The notes under the pieces: generated by a model
Told to the model about the DNA's origin: nothing
Databases searched by the model: none
The model's input: only the letters and a program-made list of their open reading frames with translations
Assembly: GCF_900109055.1 (NCBI RefSeq)
Contig: NZ_FOIV01000003.1
Location: 622,835-686,834, forward strand
From: Prevotella sp. khp7
GTDB taxonomy: Bacteria; Bacteroidota; Bacteroidia; Bacteroidales; Bacteroidaceae
Direction of reading: 5' to 3'
DNA length: 64,000 nt
Part shown: piece after piece, positions 25,906 through 35,900 of the stretch
Layout of the letters: every line of letters begins with the position of its first letter
Position numbering within the stretch: the stretch's first letter is position 1
Made by a program: the position numbers and the translations under genes

Positions 25906-28646
25906 GCAGACTTAACGATATAATCAAACAGCGGATACTCATACTCGATGGAGCGATGGGTACCAAAATACAGACATACGGTCTTACGGAGGAAGACTTC
26001 CGTGGAGACCGTTTTGTGAATTTAGAGGGGCAGATGAAGGGCAACAACGACATGCTCTCACTGACACGTCCTGATGTGATAGCCGACATCCACCGTCAGT
26101 ATCTGGCGGCGGGAGCCGATATTATAGCAACCAACACTTTCAGTAGTCAGCGTATATCGCAGGCAGACTATCATCTGGAGGATAAGGCCTACGAAATTGC
26201 CTTTGAGGGTGCAAGAATTGCTCGTCGTGTGGCAGACGAATTCTCTACCCCGGACAAGCCCAGATTCGTGGCTGGTTCTATGGGGCCGACAAATAAAACC
26301 TGTTCGATGTCACCTGATGTGAGCAATCCTGCTGCTAGAGATTTGACTTACGACGAGTTGTTGGCTGCATATGAAGAGCAGGCTGAAGCACTGATAGCGG
26401 GTGGGGTAGATGCTCTGCTTATTGAAACTATCTTCGACACGCTGAATGCCAAAGTCGCCATCGATGCTGTTGATCGTGTTATGACGAAAAAAGGTGTTGA
26501 ACTGCCAATTATGCTCTCTGTAACGGTGAGTGATCTGGCAGGGCGTACTCTGAGTGGGCAGACACTCGATGCTTTCCTCGCCAGCGTCAGCACCTACAAT
26601 ATCTTCTCTGTAGGGTTGAACTGCTCGTTTGGTGCCACGCAGATGAAGCCTTTCCTGCGTGAGTTGGCCAAGCATGCGCCATACTATATTAGTGCCTATC
26701 CTAATGCAGGTCTTCCCAATTCGATGGGACTTTACGATGAGACCGCAGAATCGATGGCGCCCAAAATGGGCGAACTTGTTGATGAGGGACTGGTAAATAT
26801 TATCGGCGGCTGTTGTGGTACTGATGAGACGTTTATTGCCGCTTATGCGCCACTGGTAGAAGGAAAGAAACCTCATGTGCCCGTAGAGAATCCCATGACG
26901 ATGTGGCTCTCTGGACTCGAATTGCTTGATGTCACTCCTGAGGTGCAGTTTGTGAATGTGGGTGAACGTTGTAATGTGGCTGGTTCACGAAAGTTCCTTC
27001 GTCTCATTAAAGAGAAAAACTACAACGAGGCCATCGGTATTGCCCGTAAACAGGTGGCAGATGGTGCCCTTGTGATAGATATCAATATGGACGATGGTTT
27101 GCTCGATGCTAAGACCGAGATGGTGAACTTCCTCAACATGATTGCTGCAGAGCCGGATATTGCTAAGGTGCCTGTCATGATAGACTCCTCAGACTGGGAG
27201 GTGATATGTGCAGGACTGAAATGTGTACAGGGCAAGAGCATCGTGAATTCTATATCACTGAAAGAGGGTGAGGAAAAATTCCTCGAACATGCTCGCGACG
27301 TGAAGCGCTATGGTGCTGCGGTGGTGGTGATGTGTTTCGATGAGATAGGTCAGGCCACAAGTTATGAGCGTCGCATAGAGATAGCAGGTAGAGCCTACAA
27401 GTTACTAGTTGAGCAGGTGGGTATGAATCCGCTCGATATTATCTTCGACCCCAATGTGCTGGCTGTGGCCACAGGAATGGAGGAGCACGATAGCTATGCG
27501 CTCGATTTCATTCGTGCGGCAGGCTGGATTAAGGAGAATCTGCCTGGTGCTCACATCAGTGGTGGAGTAAGTAACCTGAGTTTCTCGTTTCGCGGTAACA
27601 ACTATATTCGCGAGGCCATGCACGCCGTATTCCTCTATCATGCTATCCAGAAAGGCATGGATTTCGGGATCGTAAATCCTTCAACGAAGGTAACGTATTC
27701 GGATATTCCTCAGGAGGAACTTGATGTTATCGAAGACGTTATACTGAATCGGCAAAAAGGGGCGGCTGAAGCGCTTACTGAGTTGGCGGGACGGTTACTG
27801 GAGGAGCAGGAAAAGAAGCGTACCCAGACTGCCATTGACTCCTCCGTTTCTGAAGAAGAAAAAGAAAACCTACCTCTGGATGAGCGTCTGGAGAAAGCGC
27901 TTGTCAAAGGCATAGCCGATCATCTGGAAGCAGATTTGAAAGAGGCACTTGAGTCTTATCCTCATGCAGTTGATATTATTGAAGGGCCACTGATGGCGGG
28001 TATGAATACCGTAGGTAAGCTATTTGGTGAGGGTAAGATGTTTCTTCCTCAGGTGGTAAAGACTGCTCGTACCATGAAGCAAGCCGTTGAGATATTGCAG
28101 CCTTATATCGAAGCCGAGAAAACCGCAGGCGCAAAAAGCGCGGGAAAAGTGCTGTTAGCAACGGTTAAGGGTGATGTACATGACATTGGTAAAAACATCG
28201 TAGGTGTGGTGATGGCATGTAATGGCTACGAGATCATTGACATGGGAGTGATGGTGCCAGCCGAACAGATAGTGCGAAAGGCCAAAGAGGAAAATGTAGA
28301 TCTGGTAGGTCTGAGTGGTCTGATTACTCCAAGTTTGGAAGAAATGGTCAACGTGGCACAGGAGTTGGAAAAAGCAGGTATGAATATACCTATCATGATT
28401 GGCGGAGCCACTACCAGCGAACTGCATGTGGCACTGAAAATAGCCCCTGTTTACGGTGGCCCTGTGGTTTGGATGAAAGATGCCTCGCAGAATGCCCTTG
28501 TGGCATCAAGATTGCTAAGTGATGAACAGCAGGTTGAGCAGGAACTGGCAGAGAAATATGAACAGCTGCGAGTGGAATATCAGCATGAGCAAATAAAACT
28601 CTCGTCAATCGAAGAAGCAAGAAAACAGAAACTGAATCTTTTCTAA
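25902..28646 (+). CDS. metH: cobalamin-dependent methionine synthase lacking the activation domain
   Basis: 914 residues; transfers methyl from 5-methyltetrahydrofolate to homocysteine through cobalamin. Domains: homocysteine S-methyltransferase (1 to about 320; DGAMGT, zinc ligands in VGLNCSFGA and GGCCGT), pterin-binding (about 350-610; [24 protein letters not shown]), cap (about 640-740) and B12-binding with [11 protein letters not shown] (His about 760) and [10 protein letters not shown]. It ends [11 protein letters not shown], where the E. coli enzyme (1227 residues) continues into the SAM-binding reactivation domain. The missing part is presumably a separate protein elsewhere. Translationally coupled to smpB, so no riboswitch directly precedes it. 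Confidence 0.96.
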   Translation: MSRLNDIIKQRILILDGAMGTKIQTYGLTEEDFRGDRFVNLEGQMKGNNDMLSLTRPDVIADIHRQYLAAGADIIATNTFSSQRISQADYHLEDKAYEIAFEGARIARRVADEFSTPDKPRFVAGSMGPTNKTCSMSPDVSNPAARDLTYDELLAAYEEQAEALIAGGVDALLIETIFDTLNAKVAIDAVDRVMTKKGVELPIMLSVTVSDLAGRTLSGQTLDAFLASVSTYNIFSVGLNCSFGATQMKPFLRELAKHAPYYISAYPNAGLPNSMGLYDETAESMAPKMGELVDEGLVNIIGGCCGTDETFIAAYAPLVEGKKPHVPVENPMTMWLSGLELLDVTPEVQFVNVGERCNVAGSRKFLRLIKEKNYNEAIGIARKQVADGALVIDINMDDGLLDAKTEMVNFLNMIAAEPDIAKVPVMIDSSDWEVICAGLKCVQGKSIVNSISLKEGEEKFLEHARDVKRYGAAVVVMCFDEIGQATSYERRIEIAGRAYKLLVEQVGMNPLDIIFDPNVLAVATGMEEHDSYALDFIRAAGWIKENLPGAHISGGVSNLSFSFRGNNYIREAMHAVFLYHAIQKGMDFGIVNPSTKVTYSDIPQEELDVIEDVILNRQKGAAEALTELAGRLLEEQEKKRTQTAIDSSVSEEEKENLPLDERLEKALVKGIADHLEADLKEALESYPHAVDIIEGPLMAGMNTVGKLFGEGKMFLPQVVKTARTMKQAVEILQPYIEAEKTAGAKSAGKVLLATVKGDVHDIGKNIVGVVMACNGYEIIDMGVMVPAEQIVRKAKEENVDLVGLSGLITPSLEEMVNVAQELEKAGMNIPIMIGGATTSELHVALKIAPVYGGPVVWMKDASQNALVASRLLSDEQQVEQELAEKYEQLRVEYQHEQIKLSSIEEARKQKLNLF

Positions 28647-28666
28647 TAAGATAAAAAAGTATAGAT

Positions 28667-30184
28667 ATGGGAAATAATTATAATGATAAGGTGATGGGAT
28701 TGGTGAAATGGTTTTTACCTTTTTGTCTTTTTATTCTTTTACCTTTCTCTTCCGCAGCGCAGAAGCGTGAGATGCGTGGCGCGTGGATACAGTGTGTGAA
28801 CGGACAATTCCAAGGTATGGGCACTGAGAAGATGCAGCAGACGCTGACCTATCAGTTAGATGAGTTGCAGAAAGACGGCGTCAATCTGATTATCTTTCAG
28901 GTGCGCCCTGAGTGTGATGCCCTTTACGAGAGTAAGCTGGAGCCTTGGAGTCGCTTTCTGACAGGAGTTCAGGGCAAAGCTCCGTCCCCCTATTGGGATC
29001 CTCTGCAGTGGATGATTGATGAGTGCCACGAACGTGGTATGGAATTGCATGCATGGATTAATCCCTATCGTGCTAGAACAAAGACCACAAAAGAGTTGGC
29101 GCAGAACCATATTGCCAGACGTGCACCACAGCGTTGTTTTGAATACGATGATTTGCTGATACTGAATCCCGGTATTCCCGAGAATCGCGACTATATCTGT
29201 GAGGTGGCCAGAGATATTGTTACTCGTTACGATGTCGATGGTATCCATATGGACGACTATTTCTATCCCTATCCCGTTAAGGGCGTTTCTATTCCAGATG
29301 CTGCTCAGTTTCGTCAGAACTCAAATGGTATAAAGGATGTGAACGATTGGCGTCGTTATAATGTTGATCTCTTTGTAGAGCAGTTCTATAAAACCATCCA
29401 CGAGGCCAAGCCTTGGGTGAAGGTGGGGATTTCGCCCTTTGGTATCTATCGCAACAAGAAAAGTTCGCCTATTGGCAGTAACACGAATGGCACACAGAAC
29501 TACGACGATTTGTATGCCGACATCCTATTGTGGATAAATAATGGCTGGCTTGATTATTGTGTGCCTCAGATTTACTGGGAGATAGGTAATAAAGCCGCTG
29601 ACTATGAGACCCTGATTAAGTGGTGGAGTCAACATGCTGCAGCACGTCCGCTGGTGATTGGCGAAGATGTAGAGCGTACGGTGAAATTTTCGGATCTTCA
29701 GGATCCTAACCGCAACCAGCAGAGTGCAAAAATGGCCCTCCATCGTCAACTGCCCTATGTAAAGGGAACAGTGCTGTGGTATGCTAAGGCAGCTGTTGAC
29801 AATGTGGGAAACTATGGTAGCAACCTGCGCAACGTGTATTGGAAAACACCCGCCTTGCAGCCATCTATGGAATTCATCAGCAACAAGGCACCTAAGAAGG
29901 TGCGTAAGGTGAAGCCCGTATGGACCAGTGACGGCTATATTCTCTTCTGGACTGCTCCCAAGGGTAAGGACTGGAGTGATACGGCTACGAAATATGTAGT
30001 TTATCGTTTTGCCAAAGGTGAGGTGCAGAATTTGAATGATGCTTCGAAAATATGTACCATCACCAATCAGACCTTCTATAAACTACCATACGAGAATGGT
30101 AAGGAAAAATGTGTTTATGTAGTAACAGCCTTGAACCGTCTGCAGAATGAGAGTAAGCCCGTAGTTAAGAAAATAAAACTGTAA
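28667..30184 (+). CDS. GH10-like hydrolase (DUF187 family), secreted
   Basis: 505 residues. A signal sequence (about 1-40, hydrophobic LPFCLFILLPFSSAAQ) may start at 28667 or at the Met at 28694. The TIM-barrel domain has the usual family markers: REMRGAWIQCV, NLIIFQVRPECDALYES, GMELHAWINPYRA, VDGIHMDDYFYPYP and KVGISPFGIYRN. A C-terminal fibronectin-III-like segment (KVRKVKPVWTSDGYILFWTAP) follows. The family is annotated as family-10 glycoside hydrolase-like; substrates are not firmly known, with peptidoglycan-related glycans one suggestion. It is 20 nt after metH and 4 nt before the lipoprotein gene. Confidence 0.88.
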   Translation: MGNNYNDKVMGLVKWFLPFCLFILLPFSSAAQKREMRGAWIQCVNGQFQGMGTEKMQQTLTYQLDELQKDGVNLIIFQVRPECDALYESKLEPWSRFLTGVQGKAPSPYWDPLQWMIDECHERGMELHAWINPYRARTKTTKELAQNHIARRAPQRCFEYDDLLILNPGIPENRDYICEVARDIVTRYDVDGIHMDDYFYPYPVKGVSIPDAAQFRQNSNGIKDVNDWRRYNVDLFVEQFYKTIHEAKPWVKVGISPFGIYRNKKSSPIGSNTNGTQNYDDLYADILLWINNGWLDYCVPQIYWEIGNKAADYETLIKWWSQHAAARPLVIGEDVERTVKFSDLQDPNRNQQSAKMALHRQLPYVKGTVLWYAKAAVDNVGNYGSNLRNVYWKTPALQPSMEFISNKAPKKVRKVKPVWTSDGYILFWTAPKGKDWSDTATKYVVYRFAKGEVQNLNDASKICTITNQTFYKLPYENGKEKCVYVVTALNRLQNESKPVVKKIKL

Positions 30185-30188
30185 CGAT

Positions 30189-30857
30189 ATGAAAAGGAGG
30201 AATCAGGCATTATGGCATGGCGCATGGGTATTATTATTCTCTATTCAATACTTACTATTCATTTCTTGTGGTAACAAGAATCTTTCGTCAGAAGTCCTGC
30301 AACATAAACTCGACAGCATAAAGACCATCGAAATTCGTGAGCGGCTGGAGGCACAGGGTATCAACCTCCAGAGCTCTGATAATCCTATCAAGATGTTCTT
30401 CGATAGTCTCGATATCCAGCCGTTACCCATCAGCTATACCGAAGACTTTGTGAGATTCTTACCTGCTTTTAAACCGGTTCCACAGGAGATAGTAACATAT
30501 CTGAACCTCGAAGGAAACCATCCTAAGGCTATCGCTGTTTCCGAGAGTCTTGGAGCCCGTATGATGTTATTGGCAGCCGACGAGACAAGCGAGGAAGAGC
30601 GTTATTCAATATACCTTTATTCACTTGACGACGAGTATATGCCCGTCGATAAGCTTTGTCTGTATGCAGTTGAGGATGAAGAAGATGAATTCAGTATTAA
30701 TCCTGAGGAATTTATACAGTATTTCTCAATTACTAGCGATTACGAAATACATCTGTTAGACTATTCTAAGCAGGCTCATCAAACGCGTACAGAGGAGGTG
30801 TATTATGTGGATCCGTCGCGTCATTTCGTGCTTCAGAACAGTGAGTCCTACGATTAG
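30189..30857 (+). CDS. lipoprotein of unknown function
   Basis: 222 residues with a basic N-terminus, a hydrophobic helix and a lipobox ending LLFISCGN (Cys about 27). The mature part is acidic with no domain I recognise; DEYMPVDKLCLYAVEDEEDEF is the most distinctive stretch. It is probably held in the outer or inner membrane. It closes the operon starting at 24096, and its stop overlaps the stop of the convergent 147-residue gene by 4 bp. Confidence 0.8.
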   Translation: MKRRNQALWHGAWVLLFSIQYLLFISCGNKNLSSEVLQHKLDSIKTIEIRERLEAQGINLQSSDNPIKMFFDSLDIQPLPISYTEDFVRFLPAFKPVPQEIVTYLNLEGNHPKAIAVSESLGARMMLLAADETSEEERYSIYLYSLDDEYMPVDKLCLYAVEDEEDEFSINPEEFIQYFSITSDYEIHLLDYSKQAHQTRTEEVYYVDPSRHFVLQNSESYD

Positions 30858-31297
30858 TCTTCTTTCAGCAGATTTTCGAGAAAGTTGTCCAGATCTTTGT
30901 CGAGCCCTGCCATCAGGTCGGGATTGATGATTACTATCTCATCGTCAACAAGATAAAGTTCCTCTACCGTTTCCTTGTCTTCATCTTCAAGAACAAGTGA
31001 GAATGGCTTCAGTATTGACATGTTCTCTACAATGTCTTTCAGGTTCTCGATACACTTGCGAATCACTGAAGGCACCTGTTGATAGAAGTCCTCATCGGTA
31101 TTGCCGATCCATTCTTCTACCACACAACGGTCCAGTTCTTCGTCATTGTCGTTGTAGGCTCTGATTTCACCTGTCTCCTGTATCACACGGATATGGATAT
31201 CGGTCATGTCATTGGCCTCTGCTTCTGGAGGAAACTTAGCGGCAATCTTGCGAATGGCGCGTTCAATCTGCTGAATAGTCTGTTCACTGGCTTTCAT
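30854..31297 (-). CDS. acidic cytoplasmic protein of unknown function
   Basis: 147 residues with about one third acidic residues (EDEDKETVEELYLVDDEIVI), no Cys-rich motif, signal peptide or membrane helix. The N-terminal half (IERAIRKIAAKFPP) looks helical, and a region like a small alpha/beta domain follows (IHIRVIQETGEIRAYNDN). A good promoter at 31322-31352 supports a real single gene. I cannot assign a function. Confidence 0.78.
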   Translation of the reverse strand: MKASEQTIQQIERAIRKIAAKFPPEAEANDMTDIHIRVIQETGEIRAYNDNDEELDRCVVEEWIGNTDEDFYQQVPSVIRKCIENLKDIVENMSILKPFSLVLEDEDKETVEELYLVDDEIVIINPDLMAGLDKDLDNFLENLLKED

Positions 31298-31321
31298 CTT
31301 CGTTTCAATTTAATTCCGTTG

Positions 31322-31352
31322 CAAAAGTAGTAAAAATCGGTGTAATTGCAAA
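31322..31352 (-). promoter_or_regulatory. promoter of the 147-residue acidic protein gene
   Basis: On the minus strand TTTG (31352-31349) and TACTTTTG (31329-31322) are 19 nt apart. The ATG at 31297 follows about 22 nt after the expected start of transcription. Confidence 0.65.
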
Positions 31353-31373
31353 CGATTACGACTTTTTTTTGAA

Positions 31374-31421
31374 ATTATTCTTAATTCTTAATTCTTAATT
31401 CCCTTTTTTATTGTACCTTTG
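31374..31421 (+). promoter_or_regulatory. promoter region of the rseC-rnf operon with 7-bp tandem repeats
   Basis: TACCTTTG at 31414-31421 is a good -7 box, 50 nt before the rseC ATG. The -33 position is covered by repeats of TTAATTC (31374-31401) with no clear TTG, which may indicate an activator-dependent or unusual promoter. Confidence 0.5.
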
Positions 31422-31470
31422 CATTTGCAAAGTCGAGTTTACAAAACCGATAACTTACCGAAGTGGGCTC

Positions 31471-31887
31471 ATGAGTACTAAAATAAGTCATTCTGGAATC
31501 ATCGAATCGATAACGGGTGGATGTGTTAGGGTACGCATTCTTCAGACTTCGGCTTGTGCAGCCTGTAAGGTGGCTGCCCATTGTCATGCCTCAGAGTCGA
31601 AAGAGAAGATTATTGATGTCTTCAATTGCGATACAGCAGCTTTCAACGTGGGACAGAATGTCACGGTGTGGGCTTCGCGTGATGTAGCAAACAGAGCCCT
31701 TTTATTGGGGTTCGGTCTGCCTTTCGTTATCATGATGGCCGTATTGCTGGCGGTGCTTCTGTTTACTGGCAGTGAGGGACTTGCCGCTGTATCTGCCTTA
31801 CTCTCGCTCGCACCTTATTATCTGATCATCTTCTCTTGTCGGGGTATGATTCAGAAGAAGATATCCTTCTCAATAGAAGTTAAGTAA
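31471..31887 (+). CDS. rseC: RseC/SoxR-reducing-system family protein
   Basis: 138 residues. An N-terminal Cys-rich domain (GGCVRVRILQTSACAACKVAAHC, about 15-40) probably binds a metal or Fe-S cluster, and two transmembrane helices follow (LLLGFGLPFVIMMAVLLAVLLF and LSLAPYYLIIFSC). RseC proteins commonly precede rnf genes and are thought to help reduce SoxR or control sigma-E; here the position suggests a role with the Rnf complex. The ATG at 31471 is chosen because the domain begins with STKISHSGIIESI; an upstream in-frame codon at 31411 lies inside the promoter. Confidence 0.88.
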   Translation: MSTKISHSGIIESITGGCVRVRILQTSACAACKVAAHCHASESKEKIIDVFNCDTAAFNVGQNVTVWASRDVANRALLLGFGLPFVIMMAVLLAVLLFTGSEGLAAVSALLSLAPYYLIIFSCRGMIQKKISFSIEVK

Positions 31888-31917
31888 TATAAACTAAAAC
31901 AAATAAAAAAAGCATTT

Positions 31918-32799
31918 ATGAATTTCATCTTAATTGCAGTGATTGTCTTGGGAACCATCGGTTTGATTGCCGCTGTGGTACTTTTTCTCGCATCCAAGAA
32001 GTTTGCTGTTTATGAAGATCCCCGTATTGCGCAGGTCAGCGAAGTATTGCCTGGCGCTAACTGCGGTGGATGTGGATTCCCTGGTTGTAGCGGTATGGCC
32101 GATGCCCTTGTGAAAGGATCCGATGCCGGAAGTATTGATGGACTCTCTTGTCCTGTTGGTGGTGCCGATGTCATGGGTAGAGTGGCTGATCTGCTCGGTA
32201 TGGCTATTGCCAACTCAGAGCCTATGGTAGCCGTGGTGAGATGTAACGGTACTTGCGAGCATCGTCCGCGTATCGCTGAATATGCAGGTCTGCGCACCTG
32301 TGCTGCCATGCATGCCTGTGGTGCTGGTGAGACGGCTTGTGGCTTTGGCTGTCTGGGTTGTGGCGATTGTGTTGTGGCCTGTCAGTTCGATGCCATCCGT
32401 TTGAATCCGGAAACTGGTATTCCCGAGGTCGACGACGATAAGTGTACCTCTTGCGGTGCCTGTATGAAGGCATGTCCGCGTGGTATCATCGAACTTCGTA
32501 AGAAAGGACCGAAGAGTAGAAGGGTATTTGTCTCATGTGTCAACAAAGACAAGGGCGCCGTTTCTATGAAGGCATGTAAGGTGAGCTGCATCGGTTGTGG
32601 TAAGTGTGAGAAGGAGTGTCCCTTCGGCGCTATTACTGTAGAGAACAATTGTTCATACATCGATTTCAACAAGTGTCGCCTGTGCCGCAAGTGTGTGTCG
32701 GTGTGTCCTACTCATGCCATTCGCGATGTGAACTTCCCCACGCCTGCTCCGGCTCCGAAACCTAAAGAACTTAAAAAAGAAGAGGAGGTAAAAGCATGA
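31918..32799 (+). CDS. rnfB: electron transport complex subunit RnfB
   Basis: 293 residues. RnfB takes electrons from reduced ferredoxin into the Rnf complex. One N-terminal membrane helix (about 5-25) is followed by the Fe-S domain NCGGCGFPGCSG (about 45-56) and a ferredoxin region with CGFGCLGCGDCVVACQF, CTSCGACMKACPRG, CIGCGKCEKECPFG and CRLCRKCVSVCPTH, giving several 4Fe-4S clusters. It ends with a Pro/Lys/Glu tail. The stop overlaps the rnfC start by 4 bp. Confidence 0.96.
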   Translation: MNFILIAVIVLGTIGLIAAVVLFLASKKFAVYEDPRIAQVSEVLPGANCGGCGFPGCSGMADALVKGSDAGSIDGLSCPVGGADVMGRVADLLGMAIANSEPMVAVVRCNGTCEHRPRIAEYAGLRTCAAMHACGAGETACGFGCLGCGDCVVACQFDAIRLNPETGIPEVDDDKCTSCGACMKACPRGIIELRKKGPKSRRVFVSCVNKDKGAVSMKACKVSCIGCGKCEKECPFGAITVENNCSYIDFNKCRLCRKCVSVCPTHAIRDVNFPTPAPAPKPKELKKEEEVKA

Positions 32800-34163
32800 A
32801 CGTAAGGACATTCAGTATAGGTGGTATACACCCTGAGGAGAATAAGCTCTCTCACAACGAAGCTATTGTGGTCGCAGCCCTGCCCAAACAGGCAATTTTT
32901 CCACTGAGTCAGCATATTGGCGCTCCCGCTAAACCCGTAGTTAAGAAAGGTGATAAAGTGAAGGTAGGTACGATGATAGCCGAGGCTGGTGGATTCGTCT
33001 CTGCCCCCATTTTCTCATCAGTCAGCGGTACGGTTTTTAAGATTGATACAGCCATTGATGCAACAGGCTATCGCAAACCTGCCATTATTATTAATGTAGA
33101 AGGCGATGAGTGGGAAGAGACTATTGACCGTTCTGACAAGTTGGAGTTGGTGGCCGATCATCCCGAACTGACGCCTGAGGAGATTGTCAGTCGTATTAAG
33201 GATGCAGGCGTCGTTGGTATGGGTGGAGCTTGTTTCCCCACCTTCATCAAACTCACGCCGCCGCCAACAGCCAAGGCTGAGTGTGTAATCATCAACGCCG
33301 TAGAGTGTGAGCCTTATATTACCGCCGACTTCCGCCTGATGATGGAGCGTGCCGACGAGATTCTCGTGGGGCTGGAACTCTTGATGAAAGGTGCAAAGGT
33401 AACAACGGGCTATATCGGTATCGAGACCAATAAGATGCCCGCCATTGAACTGCTTACCGAGAAATGTGCTAAGAAGTTCAATGGAACAGAATATCATGTT
33501 GAGGTGGTGCCCTTGCAACAGCGCTATCCGCAGGGTGGTGAGAAGCAGTTGGTTGATGCTGTAATCCGCCGTCAGGTACCGGCTCCTCCCGCTATTCCTG
33601 TCAATGTCGGCGCCATTGTTCAGAATGTTGGTACTGCTTTAGCTGTATATGAGGCTGTGATGAAGCATAAACCACTCTTTGAACGTTGCACTACTGTTAC
33701 AGGTAAGCGTTTGGAACATCCTGGCAACTTCCTCGTTCGTATGGGTACACCGATGATAAACCTGATTGAGGCCTGCGGTGGTATGCCCGATGGCGACAAT
33801 AAGTTGCTGGCAGGTGGCCCTATGATGGGTAAGGCCCTCACTAGTGTTGAGGTGCCCATTTGTAAAGGAACTAACTCTGTGACGATTATCTCTGCCGAAG
33901 AGGCTCGCCGCAAGGAACCACAGCCCTGTATCCGTTGTGCCAAGTGTGTCTCAGCATGTCCTATGGGATTGGAGCCTTATCTGCTTGCCAAACTCTCAGA
34001 GGTAAAGAACTGGGAGCGTGGCGAGCGTGAAGAAATTGTCAGTTGTATTGAGTGTGGTTCGTGTCAGTTCACCTGTCCTGCTCATCGCCCGCTCCTCGAT
34101 AACATCCGCCAGGGCAAATCCACAGTCATGGGCATCATCCGCGCTCGCACCGCTAAAAAATAA
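32796..34163 (+). CDS. rnfC: electron transport complex subunit RnfC
   Basis: 455 residues. RnfC carries FMN/NADH-binding and two 4Fe-4S clusters and faces the cytoplasm. The N-terminal segment starts FSIGGIHPEENK, the flavin/NAD region contains GMGGACFPTFIKL and NAVECEPYITADFRLM, and the cluster motifs are CIRCAKCVSACPMGLEP (about 372) and CIECGSCQFTCPAHRP (about 415). It is shorter than gamma-proteobacterial RnfC because the Lys/Ala-rich C-terminal extension is absent. A repeat element fills the 112-bp gap before rnfD. Confidence 0.96.
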   Translation: MNVRTFSIGGIHPEENKLSHNEAIVVAALPKQAIFPLSQHIGAPAKPVVKKGDKVKVGTMIAEAGGFVSAPIFSSVSGTVFKIDTAIDATGYRKPAIIINVEGDEWEETIDRSDKLELVADHPELTPEEIVSRIKDAGVVGMGGACFPTFIKLTPPPTAKAECVIINAVECEPYITADFRLMMERADEILVGLELLMKGAKVTTGYIGIETNKMPAIELLTEKCAKKFNGTEYHVEVVPLQQRYPQGGEKQLVDAVIRRQVPAPPAIPVNVGAIVQNVGTALAVYEAVMKHKPLFERCTTVTGKRLEHPGNFLVRMGTPMINLIEACGGMPDGDNKLLAGGPMMGKALTSVEVPICKGTNSVTIISAEEARRKEPQPCIRCAKCVSACPMGLEPYLLAKLSEVKNWERGEREEIVSCIECGSCQFTCPAHRPLLDNIRQGKSTVMGIIRARTAKK

Positions 34164-34169
34164 AAATTA

Positions 34170-34257
34170 GGCACTGATTAACGCGGCTTTATAAATAAAG
34201 ACACGGCCAGCTGCGCAAAAAGCAGCGTCTCTCAAAGAGAACCGCGTGATCCGTGCC
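34170..34257. repeat. rnf intergenic palindromic element, copy A
   Basis: The outer arms (GGCACTGATTAACGCGG at 34170-34186, and CCGCGTGATCCGTGCC at 34242-34257) are nearly complementary; inside is GCTGC/GCAGC around an A-rich loop. The 88-bp element shares most of its sequence with copy B at 35901-35990, including GGCTTTATAAATAAAGACAC. It fills the rnfC-rnfD spacer. Confidence 0.85.
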
Positions 34258-34275
34258 AAAAATAAATAAAGAATT

Positions 34276-35277
34276 ATGGGAAAATTAATTGTATCACTTT
34301 CGCCACATGCCCACGGAACTGACTCGGTAGAGCGCAACATGTATGGTGTCATCATTGCTCTGATGCCCGCTCTGCTTGTGTCGTTCATTTATTTCGGTCT
34401 GGGTTCGGTTGTTGTAACGACAACCAGTGTGGCTGCCTGCGCTTTCTTTGAGTGGGCTATCAGCAAGTATATCCTGAAGCAAGGTAAGAACACGGTGATG
34501 GATGGCTCGGCCATCCTTACAGGATTGTTGCTTGCTTTCAACCTGCCCTCAAACCTCCCCATCTGGATTATCCTCATTGGTGCGCTTTTCGCCATCGGTG
34601 TGGCAAAGATGAGTTTTGGTGGGTTGGGCAATAATCTCTTTAATCCTGCACTCGTAGGTCGTGCCGCTCTGTTGGTGGCCTTTCCTGCACAGATGACATC
34701 ATGGCCTCAGGCTGGCCAGTTGACTAGCTATCTCGATGCAGAGACTGGTGCTACACCTCTTTCCATTATGAAAGAGGCTATCAAGAGTGGCGATGCCTCT
34801 GTCTTGGATAAGCTGCCAGAGAGTCTGCACATGTTTATCGGTCTGCCTTCAGAGTGCGGCTATGGTGCCGGGTCACTGGGTGAGGTTTGTGCCTTAGCAC
34901 TTCTCATCGGCCTTGCTTTCATGTTGTGGAAGAAGATTATCACTTGGCACATTCCGGTATCGATTATCGGAACGGTGTTTGTCTTCGCAGGTTTACTCCA
35001 TTTGGCTAATCCAGCATACGCCAATCCGATCTCTGTTATTCTTTCGGGTGGTCTGATGCTTGGCGCTATCTTCATGGCTACCGACTATGTGACGAGTCCT
35101 ATGACGCCTAAGGGACAACTTATTTATGGTGTGGCCATCGGTTTCCTTACCATTGTCATCCGCAACTGGGGTGCTTATCCTGAGGGTATGTCGTTTGCCA
35201 TTCTCATCATGAATGCGTTCACGCCGCTTATAAATAATTATGTGAAACCAAAACGTTTCGGGGAGGTTGCAAAATGA
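34276..35277 (+). CDS. rnfD: electron transport complex subunit RnfD
   Basis: 333 residues with about nine transmembrane helices. RnfD is an integral subunit carrying a covalently linked FMN, probably at the Thr in ETGATPLSIMK (about residue 158), which matches the flavinylation motif. The N-terminus (LIVSLSPHAHGTDSVERNMYGVIIALMPAL) and the conserved FGGLGNNLFNPALVGRA and YVTSPMTPKGQLIYG segments are typical. Length is normal. Its stop overlaps the rnfG start by 4 bp. Confidence 0.96.
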   Translation: MGKLIVSLSPHAHGTDSVERNMYGVIIALMPALLVSFIYFGLGSVVVTTTSVAACAFFEWAISKYILKQGKNTVMDGSAILTGLLLAFNLPSNLPIWIILIGALFAIGVAKMSFGGLGNNLFNPALVGRAALLVAFPAQMTSWPQAGQLTSYLDAETGATPLSIMKEAIKSGDASVLDKLPESLHMFIGLPSECGYGAGSLGEVCALALLIGLAFMLWKKIITWHIPVSIIGTVFVFAGLLHLANPAYANPISVILSGGLMLGAIFMATDYVTSPMTPKGQLIYGVAIGFLTIVIRNWGAYPEGMSFAILIMNAFTPLINNYVKPKRFGEVAK

Positions 35278-35900
35278 AGAAGCTTGAATCATCTTTAACG
35301 AATATGGTGCTGGTGCTCACAGGAGTAGCCGTTATCATGGGTGGTATCCTCGCTTTTGTAAACCATCTTACCGAGGGACCTATCAGTGATCAGAAAGCCA
35401 AGGCACTAGCCGACGGCATCAAAACCGTGATGGGAGTCGATAACCTGAAAGTAGCCAAGACCGACACGGTTCGTCAGAACGATGCTAAGGGCAAAGAACT
35501 GACTTTCGTGATCTACCAGACTCAGGATTCAAAGGGAAAAGATCTTGGCGCTGCTGTAGAGAGTACCACTGGTGGCTTCGGTGGCGATTTGAAGGTGCTT
35601 GTTGGTTTCGATGTAGAAGGTCAGATTCTTGGCTATACGCTCTTGGAGCATGCTGAGACACCAGGACTTGGTGCCAAGGCCGACAAATGGTTCCAGAAGG
35701 GCGAAAAGGGTGATATTATCGGAAAGATCCCCGCAGAAGCTCTGACGGTGTCTAAGGATGGTGGACAGGTGGATGCCATCACGGCTTCAACCATTACCAG
35801 CCGTGCCTTCCTGCTCGCAGTCAATAATGCTTATAAGGCCTACAAGGCCACACCCGCTACAGATGCGGAGACAGGAGCCACTACTAAGAAAGAGAATTAG
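35274..35900 (+). CDS. rnfG: electron transport complex subunit RnfG
   Basis: 208 residues, one N-terminal membrane helix (VLVLTGVAVIMGGILAFV) and a periplasmic FMN-binding domain. Visible are VLVGFDVEGQILGYTLLEHAETPGLG and the flavinylation motif DAITASTITSRAF (about 164-176), where the Thr before Ile is the likely FMN attachment site. The motif has Ala-Ser in place of the usual Ser-Gly-Ala but keeps the modified Thr. Copy B of the palindromic element follows. Confidence 0.95.
   Translation: MKKLESSLTNMVLVLTGVAVIMGGILAFVNHLTEGPISDQKAKALADGIKTVMGVDNLKVAKTDTVRQNDAKGKELTFVIYQTQDSKGKDLGAAVESTTGGFGGDLKVLVGFDVEGQILGYTLLEHAETPGLGAKADKWFQKGEKGDIIGKIPAEALTVSKDGGQVDAITASTITSRAFLLAVNNAYKAYKATPATDAETGATTKKEN

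Noticed and set aside
26310..26876. 188-codon minus-strand frame inside metH
   Set aside because: Antisense to conserved methionine synthase sequence; no recognisable motif.
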